Shown here: in pieces, positions 1 through 10,338 of the stretch
How the letters are laid out: each line of letters begins with the position of its first letter
How positions within the stretch are numbered: position 1 is the first letter of the stretch
NCBI GenBank assembly: GCA_043228905.1
Contig: JBHGNT010000015.1
Coordinates: forward strand, 4,154,001 to 4,218,000
Reading direction: 5' to 3'
Source: Azolla caroliniana
Taxonomy: Eukaryota; Polypodiophyta
DNA length: 64,000 bases
Notes under the pieces: model-generated
What the model was told of the DNA's origin: nothing
The model's input: the letters and a program-made list of their open reading frames with translations, nothing else
Databases searched by the model: none
Position numbers and translations under genes: made by a program

Positions 1-563
1 AACCATGTCTTGGTCCTGGCCTTTTTCTTCTGGTAAGCTCTGTCCTTCTTGACTCTACCGCCTTTGCTGCTTGGTCCAGCTCCATCGGATGTTTCTACTT
101 CCTCAATTGATTCGGCTCTCGTTTTGTCCTCCTCTTCGGTTGTCTCATCAGTTCTCCCCCTCAAGTGCAGCAGTCGAGATGCTGGATACCAAGCATCTCC
201 GAGAAGTGCTGCAACTTGCCCAATCCGAGCTCCTTGGTGAAGGTCTCAACCATCTACTGATCGGTTTGAACATACCGGAGTTCGACTTCACCGCTCTGAA
301 CCCACTCGTGCACAAACTGATCGGTTTGAACATACCGGAGTTCGACTTCACCGCTCTGAACCCACTCGTGCACAAAGTGAAAAAGCACTTCTATGTGCTT
401 TGTACAAGCATGGGACATGGGGTTGTTGGCCAGTTGCATGCTACTGATGTTGTCATAGCAGATCAGAATCGGAGTGGTAACTTCGACCCGTAAGTCCTGC
501 AACAGCCATTGGAGCCATATAGCCTCACAAGTTGCGATGATGGTGCCTCGTTACTCAGCTTCG
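1..563 (-). pseudogene. pol: Copia Q: 3' end of pol (RNase H and C-terminal tail)
   Basis: Minus-strand Ty1/copia pol remnant. Reading from 563 downward, it has the end of the RNase H domain (motif CDN..SMQLANNP near 420-450, then HIEVLFHFVHEWV and VQTD) and the terminal FTKELG / GIQHLD segment around 165-250. The rest is a lysine/glutamate-rich tail (AESIEEVETSDGAG, GGRVKKDRA) that closely resembles the tail of copia B at 32831-33298. An in-frame TAG lies at 254-256, and a 60-bp duplication adds 20 residues. The RNase H core is cut at 563/564 by element P, just at the TEAEY motif. It is non-functional as it stands. Confidence 0.85.
257..376. repeat. Perfect 60-bp tandem duplication in Q RNase H
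   Basis: Bases 257-316 are repeated exactly as 317-376. The unit is 60 bp, so it keeps the frame and doubles a 20-residue stretch ending VQTDQ. The two copies are identical, so the duplication is recent compared with the decay of the surrounding element. Confidence 0.95.
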
Positions 564-1196
564 TGTCAGGAACTGCACGCTCCCTATGCGCAACGCTCAG
601 CCACAACCGAGCTTAGAATCATACAAAGAAAACGGGTAACGAAAGACACACGACACAAAGGAGAGAAGAGTACACAGGATGTTTAATGTGGAAAACCTTG
701 AGAGGGAAAAACCATGGGAGTCCACAGACTCCAAACTATCACTATATCACAATGATTACAACAGTGAGCTCACAGAGGCAACGACCTCGCGCTCACGACC
801 TTCGCCACAGGCGGCGGTTACAACAGAGGCAACGACCTCTTCCTCTCTCTCTCTCTGTACACTGTTACGAGCTCTCTCTTCTTGCACCAACAAGAATGAC
901 AACAACAACATCAAAAGTTTGCCCTAAGTCATATTTATACTAATATGACTTTTCGGCTATTTACAAATATAGCCACGATGGACTCTCAGAAACATATTTA
1001 CGAATATGTCTCTTCATCCGGAGAGCGCTCCTCATCGGGCCTGCATCATCCGGATCTTGCCGGGCACTCATCATCCGGTTCTCATCGGGTCTGCACCATC
1101 CGGCTCTCCGTAGCCGGGTACTCCTCATCCGGTTCTCACCGAGTCTGCGCTTTCCGGCTCTCCGTAGCCGGGCACTCCTCATCCGGTTTCCTAACA
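564..1196 (-). repeat. 3' LTR of copia P
   Basis: Ends TG...CA (TGTCAGGAAC at the low end, CCTAACA at the high end). On the minus strand it starts TGTTAGGAAAC, directly after a polypurine tract. Several blocks match the LTRs of element A (GTGGAAAACC, AAAACCATGGGAG, ATATTTATACTAATATGACTT). A CT-rich run sits near 838-857. Confidence 0.8.
1062..1191. repeat. 54-bp tandem repeat in P LTR
   Basis: About 2.4 copies with units starting at 1062, 1116 and 1170, each beginning GGGCACTC or GGGTACTC followed by the ATCCGGTTCTC core. It lies in the U3 part of the minus-strand LTR. Confidence 0.85.
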
Positions 1197-1208
1197 AACT
1201 CCCCCTTC
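1197..1208 (-). promoter_or_regulatory. Polypurine tract of copia P
   Basis: On the minus strand GAAGGGGGAGTT lies immediately upstream of the LTR start TGTTAGG. This is the usual primer for plus-strand DNA synthesis. Confidence 0.8.
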
Positions 1209-2487
1209 ACTCCGGCATGGGATGTCTTACTAGTCCAACTCGCTTCCGGCATGCATCCAGCTTGTCGGGTATCAGTACTTTGGTCAACATATCTGACCCA
1301 TTCTTGGCCGTGTGGATCTTTGTCAGCGCGAACTCCTGGTCATCTACTCTTTCCCGGATCCAGTGATACCTTCGCTGAATATGCTTCATCCGGGAATGGT
1401 AGGCCACATTCTTAGCAAGGTGGATGGCACTTTGATTGTCGCAATAGAGTCAGTATTCATCTTGCCGGATACCGAGCTCTCCGATGAAGTCCTTCATCCA
1501 TAATATTTCCTTGCCGGCTTCCACAGCCGCCGTGTACTCCGCCTCCGTGGTTGACAACGCAACCGTCTTCTGCAGCCTTGACTGCCACGAAACAGCTCCC
1601 CCTGCATATGTCATTACATACCCGGATGTAGACCGGTTGGTATCCACATCAGCCGACATGTCCGAATCGGTAAAACCGTCAAGTTGAGGTTTTCCGGAGC
1701 CGAATCGGAGACACATATGCGAAGTGCCCTTCAAGTACCGGAGTATCCATTTGACCGCGTTCCAGTGCTCCTTGCCGGGATTGCTCATGAACCGGCTCAC
1801 CACTCCGACTGCGTATCCTATATCCGGTCGGGTACACACCATTTCGTACATCAAGCTCCCGACGGCAGAGGCATATGGAACCTTCATCATATCAGCCTTC
1901 TCTGCTTTCGTCTTCGGGCTTTGCTTACCGAATAATCTGCAGTTTGTTGGAAGTGTCGATCCGACAGGTTTCGCTTCTAACATGTTGAACCACTGAAGCA
2001 TCTTTGTCACGTATTTCTCCTATGACAGCCACAGTTGCTTCGTTGGCCGGTTCCGGATGATATGCATCCCCAACATCTGTCTTGCCGGACCCAAGTCTTT
2101 CATCGTGAAGGTTCGGTTGAGAGCCTTCTTCAGCATCTGTATTTTGGCTTGGTCCCGTCCGACGATCAACATGTCGTCCACATACAGGAGGAGTATTAGG
2201 AAGTCGCCTCCTTTGAACTTCTTCACAAACACGCAGTGATCGGCTTGCGTCTTGTGGTACCCTTGATCGGTCATGAAGGAGTCGAACTTTCGGTACCATT
2301 GCCGGGGAGCCTGCTTCAGTCCGTACAGGCTCTTCTTCAACCGGCATACCAGGTGATCCTTCCCTTTCTCCACGAATCCTTCCGGTTGCTGCATGTAGAT
2401 CTCCTCTTCGAGGTCACTGTGAAGAAATGCCGTCTTCACGTCCAGCTGCTCTACCTCGAGGTCCATGCTTGCCGCTATACTCAGCAC
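1207..2487 (-). pseudogene. pol: Copia P pol: reverse transcriptase and RNase H
   Basis: Three minus-strand blocks. Block 2020-2487 is RT: LDVKTAFLHSDLEEEIYM, SLYGLKQAPRQWYRKF and the intact catalytic LLYVDDMLIVG, then MKDLGPARQMLGM. Block 1450-2010 carries the RT thumb and RNase H (VGSLMYEMVCTRPDIGYA, GFTDSDMSADVDTNRSTSGY, STTEAEYTAAVEA). Block 1207-1407 is the C-terminal end (NGSDMLTKVLIPDKLDACR). Stops or frameshifts separate the blocks near 2011-2020 and 1407-1450. Integrase and gag are missing, being truncated at S1. Confidence 0.9.
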
Positions 2488-2748
2488 CGTCTTGCAAAGT
2501 GCTCCCTCCTTGGGCTATAAAAGGAAGGGAGGGGTCACTTGTGAAGGGGTTGCCTATTTTTGAGTGTGAAAGGTATACCACATAGTTCTAGGGTTCTTCT
2601 TCTTCCCATTTCGGTTTAGGGTTAGGGTTTCACTTAGGGTTTCCGTATTCATCTTCTTTACTTTACTTATCCGGTTAGGGTTTCTTGTAGTCGTTGGGTT
2701 TTGGCCTATGCCACCATGGTCGTATTCGTTTGTATTTTCTTAATATAA

Positions 2749-2785
2749 CTTGTTGAGTATTTTGCCTCACAAAATACTCAACAAG
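2749..2785. repeat. Perfect 16-bp inverted repeat at S1 LTR start
   Basis: CTTGTTGAGTATTTTG (2749-2764), five bases, then its exact reverse complement (2770-2785). The hairpin overlaps the junction between the partial LTR copy and the full LTR. Confidence 0.95.
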
Positions 2786-3065
2786 AATAAGTACATGCAC
2801 ATGCACTTGTAAATTTTTGTAATAAGAATAAGTAAACAAAATGTAATGGGAAGGGTAATAATCTAAGGTGCTAAAGGTGCACCACAAAGTTCGTAGAGGC
2901 ATAAATGTGATGTGCACTTTGTGGGGTAGAATGAGTAGTGGTTATTGAGAGTGAATGTGATAGGAGAGAGAGAGTTAAGGCCCACCGATTTAAGATCAAG
3001 GGAGATATTCCCCATTAAACGAAAGGGGATTTAACTCCCTCTTGTAATGTGCTCCCTCCTTGGGC

Positions 3066-3073
3066 TATAAAAG
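3066..3073 (+). promoter_or_regulatory. TATA box of S1 LTR
   Basis: TATAAAAG in the LTR. The duplicated copy has the same box at 2516-2523. It is in a normal place for the LTR promoter. Confidence 0.6.
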
Positions 3074-3725
3074 GAAGGGAGGGGTCACTTGTGAAGGGGT
3101 TGCCTATTTTTGAGTGTGAAAGGTATACCACATAGTTCTAGGGTTCTTCTTCTTCCTATTTCAGTTTAGGGTTAGGGTTTCACTTAGGGTTTCCTTATTC
3201 ATCTTCTATACTTTACTTATCCGGTTAGGGTTTCTTGTAGTCGTTGGGTTTTGGCCTATGCCACCATGGTCGTATTCGTTTGTATTTTCTTAATATAACT
3301 TGTTGAGTATTTTGCCTCCATCCATCTCTTGTTCAATCTTCATGTCATAGTCATTCTCCTCTCCTCTTGAGGTAAGCTTCCGTTTTGTGTCTTACTCCTT
3401 CTCCTCAACTCCCTAGTTCAAGACCTCTACGGTCCCGCCTCGAATCCTACACACGCTCGCGGAATATCTCAACAACGTCCAAATAGTTAGGGCTTAGTAT
3501 GTAACCTCAAACCTAACATTGTAATGAAGGCTTCTTGATCATTCTTGTATCTTTAGTCTCCGGGCGAGAGAGAACAAAGAAATAACGAAAGCTTCCATTA
3601 AAGCTTAAAACTGTGTCTATGCTTTTGTCTATTCCCTTGCTATACTTTCTGTGTTGTTTGTTGAGCACATAACCAACAGGTCCCTACATATTTCCGCATA
3701 TGCATCCAACATCATAACCATCAAG

Positions 3726-3737
3726 TGGTATCAGAGT
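3726..3737 (+). promoter_or_regulatory. Primer binding site of copia N
   Basis: TGGTATCAGAGT, one base different from the initiator-Met tRNA site TGGTATCAGAGC, five bases after the LTR end. Confidence 0.75.
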
Positions 3738-3825
3738 GACCTGCTGTTTGGCGGCAACAAAAGAAGCAGAGAAAGTTGAAAAAGAAGACAAGATCAATAA
3801 AAATCTCACTTTTGAAAAGGGAATA

Positions 3826-4454
3826 TGGCTTCAACATCAGGAACATGAGTTGAAATCCGAAAGTTCGATAGCAAAAATTTCACCTTGTGGAAGGAGATGA
3901 TGCAGGATGTGTTGATCATCAAAAGACAAGTCGAAGCTATTCGACATAGCGAAAAACCTGCTACAATTTCAGCCAAAGTGTGGAGATCACTAGACGAAAT
4001 TGCCCGCTCCACCATCTGAATGCATCTAGCCGAGTATGTCTATTTCAGCATGGCCAAAGAGACAACAACTTTCTTGTTATGGGAGAAGTTGCAAGCAATG
4101 TATGATAAGAAGTCCTGCTTGTCGAAACTCATGTTGATTTGACAACTATTCAATATGAAGATGAGAGAGTCAGATCCTGCAACCTCCCACATCAACACCT
4201 TCAACCAGGTGTTGTCTGAGCTCTCCTCACAAGGGATTAACTTCGAAGAAGAAGTGAAAGGCCTTGCCCTCCTATCGAGCTTACCGGAAAGTTGGGAGGT
4301 ATTCTGAATGACATTTGCCAATAGTCGTCCAAACGTAAATCTAGATGAGTGTTGTTCGGTCGACAACCGACACATGTGTCCAACAACCAGTAAGGTTGAA
4401 CGTTCTTTCAAGAAACTGTGGAGTACGAATGGATACTGGAGTACTCCTACGTAG
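3826..4454 (+). pseudogene. gag: Copia N gag (broken)
   Basis: Starts MASTSGT and matches the gag of copia M (46716 onward) over its length: KEMMQDVLIIKRQVEAI, TSHINTFNQVLSELSSQGI, LALLSSLPESWEVF. In-frame stops interrupt it near 3847, 4018, 4138 and 4306. After ANSRPNVNLDE the similarity fades and the frame ends at a TAG at 4452-4454. It encoded a structural capsid precursor. Confidence 0.85.
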
Positions 4455-4669
4455 GGTGACGATACTGTATACTTGTATCATGATCGACTAATTGGTATTA
4501 AAACCGTTATGGTTACTATAGAAATGTGTAGAATACGATATGAAAATATACTCTGACCAACAATACACACGTATTTCTTACTAACTAATAGCTATATTAA
4601 TTTCCCAAAATAGACGATGTTGTTACAATGCTCTCGGTTCCTTTTTATAGGTAATTTGAGAGATTGACT
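4455..4669. other. Unassigned AT-rich stretch
   Basis: About 215 bases between the N gag remnant and the start of copia J. A TATA-like CTATAAAAAGG can be read on the minus strand near 4640-4651, so it may be part of an LTR. I see no coding signal. Confidence 0.4.
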
Positions 4670-4796
4670 GTTGAGATACAAGCTCAACATTGGGTGCGTA
4701 AACTAGGTGCCAACGAGAGGCAGTAGCGGTGCGTAAACCGAGAGGGCATTGGATAGATATTTCGCAGAGGAATATATATTGGGAGTTATTTTACGG
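4670..4796 (+). repeat. 5' LTR of copia J, first part
   Basis: Starts TGTTGAG, seven bases, CTCAACA, a small terminal hairpin shared with the K and L LTRs. Also has GAGGAATATATATTGGGAGTT as in L. Interrupted by G1 at 4797. Confidence 0.85.
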
Positions 4797-5465
4797 TGTT
4801 GCATTGTTATGTGCATGCATGGAGAACGAGGCGGGACCACGGGGGCCTTGGACCGAGAAATAACCGAATGAGAAGAGGGGAAGGAAACTATAGATGTACT
4901 TCACACGCGCACCGACACACAGATTCACAGGAGTTGCAACTAACTCTGAACAATGGAGACAGAACGAATGTATATGTATATATAAATCAAGGAGTTACAA
5001 CCAGCAAGCCGGCAAGTGATAGGCTCTGACGCCTACACACACACCCACACACACAAAACGCGAGATGGAGACTCTGCCGGAAGCACTCGGGTGTTCTGCG
5101 GAGCAGAGTCAACCTCCCGAAAACCGGCACAGAACGACTATGGAGAAGACAGAGGAAAAGAGCTCGGTTCCAGTTCGGCAACACTTCATCCTCCCGAAAA
5201 CGCGATACATTTACAATACCTCTCCCTCTCTTTTATAGCCCAAGGAGGGAGGCCGTTACCACTTGTTACATCATGTTTATTCCCTGTCCTTTCGGACAGG
5301 GATACACCTCGATTTTCTCCCTAATGAATGCATGCTACCTAGGATTTCACCTCAACCGACTTGTACCTATCTACGTACTATACAACAAAACTTGTGCCCA
5401 CGTGTAAGGGCCGGTTTATGCACGTTATACCCGATTTCAGCCTAGGGACGGTTTTCTCCACGACA
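4797..5465 (-). repeat. 3' LTR of G1
   Basis: TGTTGC...CACGACA. The minus-strand TATAAAAG is at 5230-5237. It aligns end to end with 11043-11711 with scattered substitutions. Confidence 0.9.
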
Positions 5466-5588
5466 ATGGGCTCATTGATGAGCATTGAAGTACGAGTCAA
5501 TATTTCTATCAATCCATATGGACTTGTATAAAAGTGCTCTCTAAGCACATCCTATGTACAGAGTTTTAGAGTATTGTTTTGGAATAGA
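5466..5588 (+). repeat. Copy of copia LTR inside G1
   Basis: These 123 bases match 11712-11834, the copia J LTR that flanks the other end of G1; I count two differences (positions 5500 and 5508). They stand where G2 has its polypurine tract and the end of integrase. The junction to gypsy sequence is within AATAGAGATGGTAGATCC. Confidence 0.85.
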
Positions 5589-6774
5589 GATGGTAGATCC
5601 CATTGTCATTGGCACTTGTCACCACATAAGGCCCGAACCACCTTCTTGCAAACTTTCGCATTGCCCTGTGCTGGTTGTGAAGGCTGCTTTCATACACTAG
5701 AACACAGTCGCCTTCCTCGATCTTCTTCGGTCTCAGTCCGTGAGTCCAGTCGATTTGTCCTTTGTTCTTTACCCTCGCCACCCGCAGCTTCTCTACGGTT
5801 CGGTTCACGTCCTCCGGTCTTCGCTCCAGCTGCCGAATCCGTGCCGCTAATAGCTCCTCCCGGCTCATCTCGTCTTTCTAGTCCACCGCGGCCCATGAGG
5901 AGATTGTCTGCTCCATTGGCATGATCGGCTTGTACCCGTACATTAGCTCTGCCAGCATGAACCCGGTTACCGAACTGTGCATAGTTCAGTCCGCCCACAA
6001 CGCATAGGGTAAGAGCTGCGGCCAGTTCCCGACTTGGCCTCCACACGCCCATACTAACACTTTGACGATCAGCCCGTGTTCGCGTTCCACCTTCCCGTTA
6101 GCCTCCAGATTGTACGCTGTGGTGAGCGAGAGTTTAATCGCTAGCCGGTCAAACAGCTCTTCCGCCTCTTGCGCATCCAATTCTCCGCGGTCGGCCACGA
6201 TCTTACCTACGCACCTGTACCGGCATACCACTTCTTAGATCAGAAATCGGCACACGGCCGCGGTCATTTTGTTCGACAACGCTCGGCCTTCCACATGGTT
6301 CGTCAGGTCCTCCTGAGCCAGCACCAGATACCGCATCTGCCCTACCCCCATCGACATCGTCACCAGATCCACCATCCACTTGAAGTGGACTGTCGGAGGG
6401 TAGGTCGGGTGAAGCTCGTCCCGATGTCGGACTATGGAGTGCACCTGACAACTTTCGCAAGTTGTCACGAACCGATGCACATCCCGGTATAGTCTCGGCC
6501 ACCAGTACTTCCCCCGTTTAGCTTCTCGAATGTGGCCCACGTCCCGTGGTGTCCGGCCTAGGAACTCTCGTGGTATGCCGTTAGCAATTCTTCCTTTTCC
6601 TCTTTCCTCACCACCACTCGGAGCGGGATGCGGTTTCTCTTTTCTGGGTGCTTCCATATGCTCCCGTCCCGTAGGAAGAATCGGTACGCTTTCTTCCGAA
6701 TCCGGTTGGTCTCTTCCTTCGTCCATGCCGCGTCCGGTGTCATTGTCTTCAGGAACCCGCCGACCTGGAGCCAC
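5589..6774 (-). pseudogene. pol: G1 integrase
   Basis: Read from 6774 down: a zinc-binding HHCC region (DVGHIREAKR, YWWPRLYRDVHRFV, CESCQVHS), then the core with MVDLVTMSMG (first Asp), ADRGELDAQ (second Asp) and ANGKVEREHG (Glu). A C-terminal segment follows (MSREELLAARIRQLERRPED, FARRWFGPYVVTSANDNG). The core is split over frames near 6232 and 5986. It inserts the DNA copy into host DNA. The expected last residues and 3' noncoding end are replaced by copia LTR at 5588. Confidence 0.85.
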
Positions 6775-8674
6775 TCCCCGTCGTACTTTCTCTCGTCGAA
6801 TTCGTTAAGCGCCGGAGTGCTCCCCTTCCTTGTTGTTACGTAAGCCGTCTCGAAGAAGTCCACGCCAACTTCCTCGTCCTCTGAAACCATGTTATCCTCG
6901 TCATCGAACCTCGCTCTCGAAAGCATGTCGGCCATGGCATTGTCTTTTCCGGAAATGTGTCGTATTTCCGGATTCAGGGACTTGATGTACGCTATCGACC
7001 TGAGCATTGCCAGGTCCAGCGTGGCGCATCCGGAAACTATGCCGAGAATCGGCAGGCAGTCCGTCTCGATTATCACCTCTATCCTAATTGGGTAGTCTTT
7101 ATTGGCCTTGACCGCCGAAACGATACCCTAGCGTTCGCGTTTAACCTGGGCATATCCTCGTTGTCGCTCATTGAAGACTTTCGCGCCGAACCGGATGGGG
7201 AACCTCGCGCCATCGTCATCCTCTTGGTTGATCACCCATCTGATCCCGATCGGACTTGTGTCCACAGTCACGTAAATCGGAGTGTCTTTGCCGTAGACAG
7301 CCTTTCGGAGCGCCGGTGCCGCGGCAAGTGCTTCTTTCATCTTCCAGACCAACTCCGTATGCTCGTCTCTCCACTCGAATTTATGCCCTTTTTTCAGCAA
7401 CCCATAGAGCGGATCCGCGACGTGGGCATAATGCGGGATCCAGATATGGTAGAATGCACATGCCCCCAGGATCCTTCGGACCTCCGTAACCGACCCGCAA
7501 TCATCCTTCATCACGGAGATGGCTTCTACCCTCGCCGGGGACGGCTTCCGTCCGTAAGGCCCGCACAGGTGTCCGACTACCAGGATCTCCGGCTGTCCGA
7601 AGGCTGATTTTTCTCCAGAGAAGGTGAGCCGTGAGCTTTGGAGTCGTAGATGTGATTCGTCACGAACCTCCAGCAACCGTCGGGCCCGACCGACTCGTCC
7701 TTGTCCTCCACTAGACATCCTTTGATCGAGATGTCGTCCAGAAATGGCATGGTGATGTCCGGGATACAATCCCTCAACACTTTGTTCATTGCGTTCACCA
7801 TGTGGGCTACCAAGTTCGTCCCTCCTTGCGGGAGGGTACACATCCGCACTAGGCCAAGAGGAGTCTGCATCGTCGTAATGTCCCTGCTCTCCACGGCTAG
7901 TTGGAACTGATCGTACCCTGAGTAAAGATCACCGACTGAGTAAATCGACCTTCCGGCGAACGCCTCCGCGAACTCGTCTATGGTCGGTCCAATTCCTGCG
8001 TTCCGAATGGTCACCTTGTTGACCGACTGCAGGTCTTGAATAAAGCGCAACGTGTTCTTCTTTGGCACGGTAAATCAGCGATTCGAGTATGGGGCACTCG
8101 ACGGTTCGAGGATGCCCATCTCCACCTTCTGTTTCAGAAACTCCATCAGCTTCAGGATGTGAGCTCTGGGTACCGGAATCGGTTTGAGATTCCACGACAC
8201 ATGCGGTACTGTGAAGATCACCATTGGTTCCACAACCATCGGGTCTACGCACCCAATGTCCTCCGGTGAGAATGCGAAAGCCTTCCCGTGCCTCCCGAGC
8301 ATTCTCCGAAACCGGTCCTCTTCTACCGGCAGTAGAAAGCCACCCCCACCGATCTTGAGCTCCCGTAGCGTTATGTCGGTGAACGTGTGTCCTATGCTGG
8401 CCGGATCTCGTAAACTTGAGTCCGACGCGACCCCTTTTATCCGTAACTCGCTGCCCTCCGGCAAGGGTGCCGCGACTTGCCTCACCTTCCAGTCCACAGT
8501 CTTGTACTTCGTATCCACTCGGGCCGTCCGATCCGACTCGAGTCCATTACCGAAGTTGGCGATGACTTCGTACATCCTTTCTGAACATACCGGAATCGTT
8601 CGGTCCTCATTAAGGCCTTCTCCGAACACCTCCCGTAACTTCCCTAAGGTGTCGTCGAAAGAGACCGCCTCCAT
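6775..8674 (-). pseudogene. pol: G1 reverse transcriptase and RNase H
   Basis: From 8674 down: a conserved leader (AVSFDDTLGKLREVFGEG, RMLGRHGKAFAFSPEDIGC). RT follows with VPKKNTLRFIQDLQ, RSIYSVGDLYSGYDQFQLA, TPLGLVRMCTLPQGGTN and the catalytic MPFLDDISIKG, so FLDD replaces the usual YxDD. Then connection/RNase H: VVGHLCGPYGRKPSP, ACAFYHIWIPHYAHVADPL, YVTVDTSPIGI, and ETDCLPILG with HISGKDNAMADMLSR. A TGA near 8072 falls in SNR(W)FTVP, and there are frameshifts near 7640 and 7100. Confidence 0.88.
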
Positions 8675-8864
8675 GGCTCCATTGATTTCCTCTCCAAAGC
8701 CGAGGACTCCGCATGCCCGAAGTCGCTCCTTCGCCCGCTTCTTTTCCCGGCCAACTACACCGGCTATCGTACAACCTCCGCTATCGGAGAACCAAAATTA
8801 CCTACCTATGGTACATGTCTTTTTGTCTATAGTACATCTGTGGGGTTTTTCCGGGGTGTTCGGA

Positions 8865-9893
8865 CTATCGCGGCCCCACGCCTTGATAGCCCTCTCTAAA
8901 AATTGCCTCGGTTTTCGCCACCGAGGGTCTCGCGTTACGCTCATGGTTCGGTCGCACTGTTAGGAACTGAACCGAGTGACGCCCATCCTGGCTCTTGACT
9001 CGTGCATATGCCGAACCGTTGTCCAGCACCTTTGTCTCCATGCGCGCCGTCGTGATGTACGGTTCTCCGAGTATCACTGGATGCGAGGACGTGTTCTGCA
9101 CGAAGAAGTGTTGATTGATCTTGACATCGGCGATTTTCACTCGTACATTCGGGCAGGCTCCATGTAGCTCCTCCATGGCGCGCGTTGCTACCCATATCTT
9201 CCACCGGTGCTTGGTGTTGATCGGCCACTTTCCCTTCTTGTAGAAGTTTATGGACATCAAGTTGATCTCTGAACCGTGGTCTACCAATGCCACCACCGGC
9301 TCCTGGACATCCCCGATCCGAACAGGGGTTTCTGTAGTGGCCCTAGCCCAATGTAGCCTCGAGTAGTGGCTTTCTGCTAATTCGTCCTCTAGGGCCATGT
9401 CTTCTAGGTGTGTCGTTCGCACCTCCATCGGCTTCTCCGGCTCCGGCTCCCTCGAAAGCCTTTTCTGCTTCACCAAATCTACGATGGAGTCGTGGAACTC
9501 CTTCTTGGTGATATCGAGCACTTCCCTCAGTGACAACTCCACTTTGCTGTCGAGGATCCGTTCCTCCAGGACCTTACGTAGGTTCGTGGTCCTTTCGATC
9601 TCTGTGCTCAACCGATAACTAGCCTTCTTGGCCTTGTCTAGTGCGCCGGATGCACCGACATCATTCTGCTTCGGCCCGAACTGGGTCTCATACCGTTGTG
9701 AGGGTCCAGCCCCCTGGGTCTTTCCCGCGCGCTTGTCTTCCACCAGAACCTCGTAGTTCTGGCACGCGGCTTCCACAAAGCCCGTCTTCTCTTCGACCAG
9801 GTCACTCCACCCGGTTACCTCCCGGATCCGTCTTTCTGCACGGTTCGCTTCCTCTTTACTTAGCCGTACGTTGGCTAGGCCTTCCAGCATCAA
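8865..9893 (-). CDS. pol: G1 aspartic protease with N-terminal linker
   Basis: 342-residue open frame. The first half is charged and helix-rich (LTKEEANRAERR-like start, KVLEERILDSKVELSLREV). The second half is a retropepsin-like domain with VVALVDHGSEINLMS, SSHPVILGEPYITTARME and a conserved end SVQFLTVRPNHERNAR. The active-site triplet reads Asp-His-Gly-Ser where the usual form is Asp-Thr/Ser-Gly-Ala/Ser; the same DHGS occurs in G2 and V. It would cleave the polyprotein. The start codon at 9893 is nominal, since the frame was probably fused to gag. Confidence 0.8.
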   Translation of the reverse strand: MMLEGLANVRLSKEEANRAERRIREVTGWSDLVEEKTGFVEAACQNYEVLVEDKRAGKTQGAGPSQRYETQFGPKQNDVGASGALDKAKKASYRLSTEIERTTNLRKVLEERILDSKVELSLREVLDITKKEFHDSIVDLVKQKRLSREPEPEKPMEVRTTHLEDMALEDELAESHYSRLHWARATTETPVRIGDVQEPVVALVDHGSEINLMSINFYKKGKWPINTKHRWKIWVATRAMEELHGACPNVRVKIADVKINQHFFVQNTSSHPVILGEPYITTARMETKVLDNGSAYARVKSQDGRHSVQFLTVRPNHERNARPSVAKTEAIFREGYQGVGPR

Positions 9894-10338
9894 TGGCCAG
9901 AACCCGGAGTCCTTCGTTTTCCGGACTTCATCACTTCCGACCCGGATTCCAACCGACGTGGCAAGCCGCCGCTTCTTCCATCAACCGTTTCATACCCCCT
10001 CCTTCGACATTCAGATCCAGGGCCCTTCGGGTCTCACTAGCGTGCACTCGACCGTTTCATAGGTACACCACGTTAGCTCTTATCGTTTCGGTGAAGTCCC
10101 CGCAGTCCTTTCGGGCATGGCCGACCACGTCGCACCACGTCGCACCGGTTCCCAGCCGGAGGCCTTCGGTCACAGACTTGTTCGCCGTAGTCCCTCCTTG
10201 CTTGTGCAATCTGGAGGTCCCTCACCATCTGAGTCGGCTCTTCCAGAGCTGCTCCTCCGGACGAGCCTTTGACCATGCTGGTCGAAGTCGAGCCGGTCTC
10301 GAGCCAGTCTCGGGTCTCTTCCCTTCACGTCGGTGGGG

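Larger units (their letters stand above)
564..2492 (-). mobile_element. Copia P, truncated, nested in Q
   Basis: Minus-strand copia element of the same family as A. What remains is the 3' LTR (564-1196), a polypurine tract and the RNase H and RT parts of pol. The 5' half is missing because the element is cut at about 2492 by LTR sequence S1. Its outer edge interrupts the RNase H of Q. Confidence 0.85.
2493..3474 (+). mobile_element. S1: gypsy-type LTR, partly duplicated
   Basis: Plus-oriented LTR related to that of element E, which is on the other strand. The full LTR is 2751-3474 (TGTTGAG...CTCAACA, 724 bp, the same length as E's LTR). A partial copy of its central part (2493-2768 against about 3040-3320) lies directly upstream. 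Both contain CTATAAAAGGAAGGGAGGGG. No internal region follows, so it is a solo LTR plus a partial duplicate. The right flank is ACGT (3475-3478). Confidence 0.75.
3475..4454 (+). mobile_element. Copia N: LTR end and 5' gag fragment
   Basis: Same family as copia M: GTTAGGGCTTAGTAT, then AGCTTCCATTAAAGCTT. The LTR part runs to about 3720, followed by a primer binding site and a gag start. The LTR is cut on the left by S1, and the element has no downstream pol here. Confidence 0.8.

Noticed and set aside
1062-1191. CRISPR-like array
   Set aside because: Units are directly adjacent 54-bp tandem repeats without unique spacers, inside an LTR.
5466-5588. Independent small insertion in G1
   Set aside because: The sequence continues without a break from the LTR in exactly the same way as at 11712, so it was copied together with the LTR.
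6957-8963. Plus-strand frames of 216 and 259 residues over G1
   Set aside because: Antisense to RT and protease, which have clear motifs on the minus strand.
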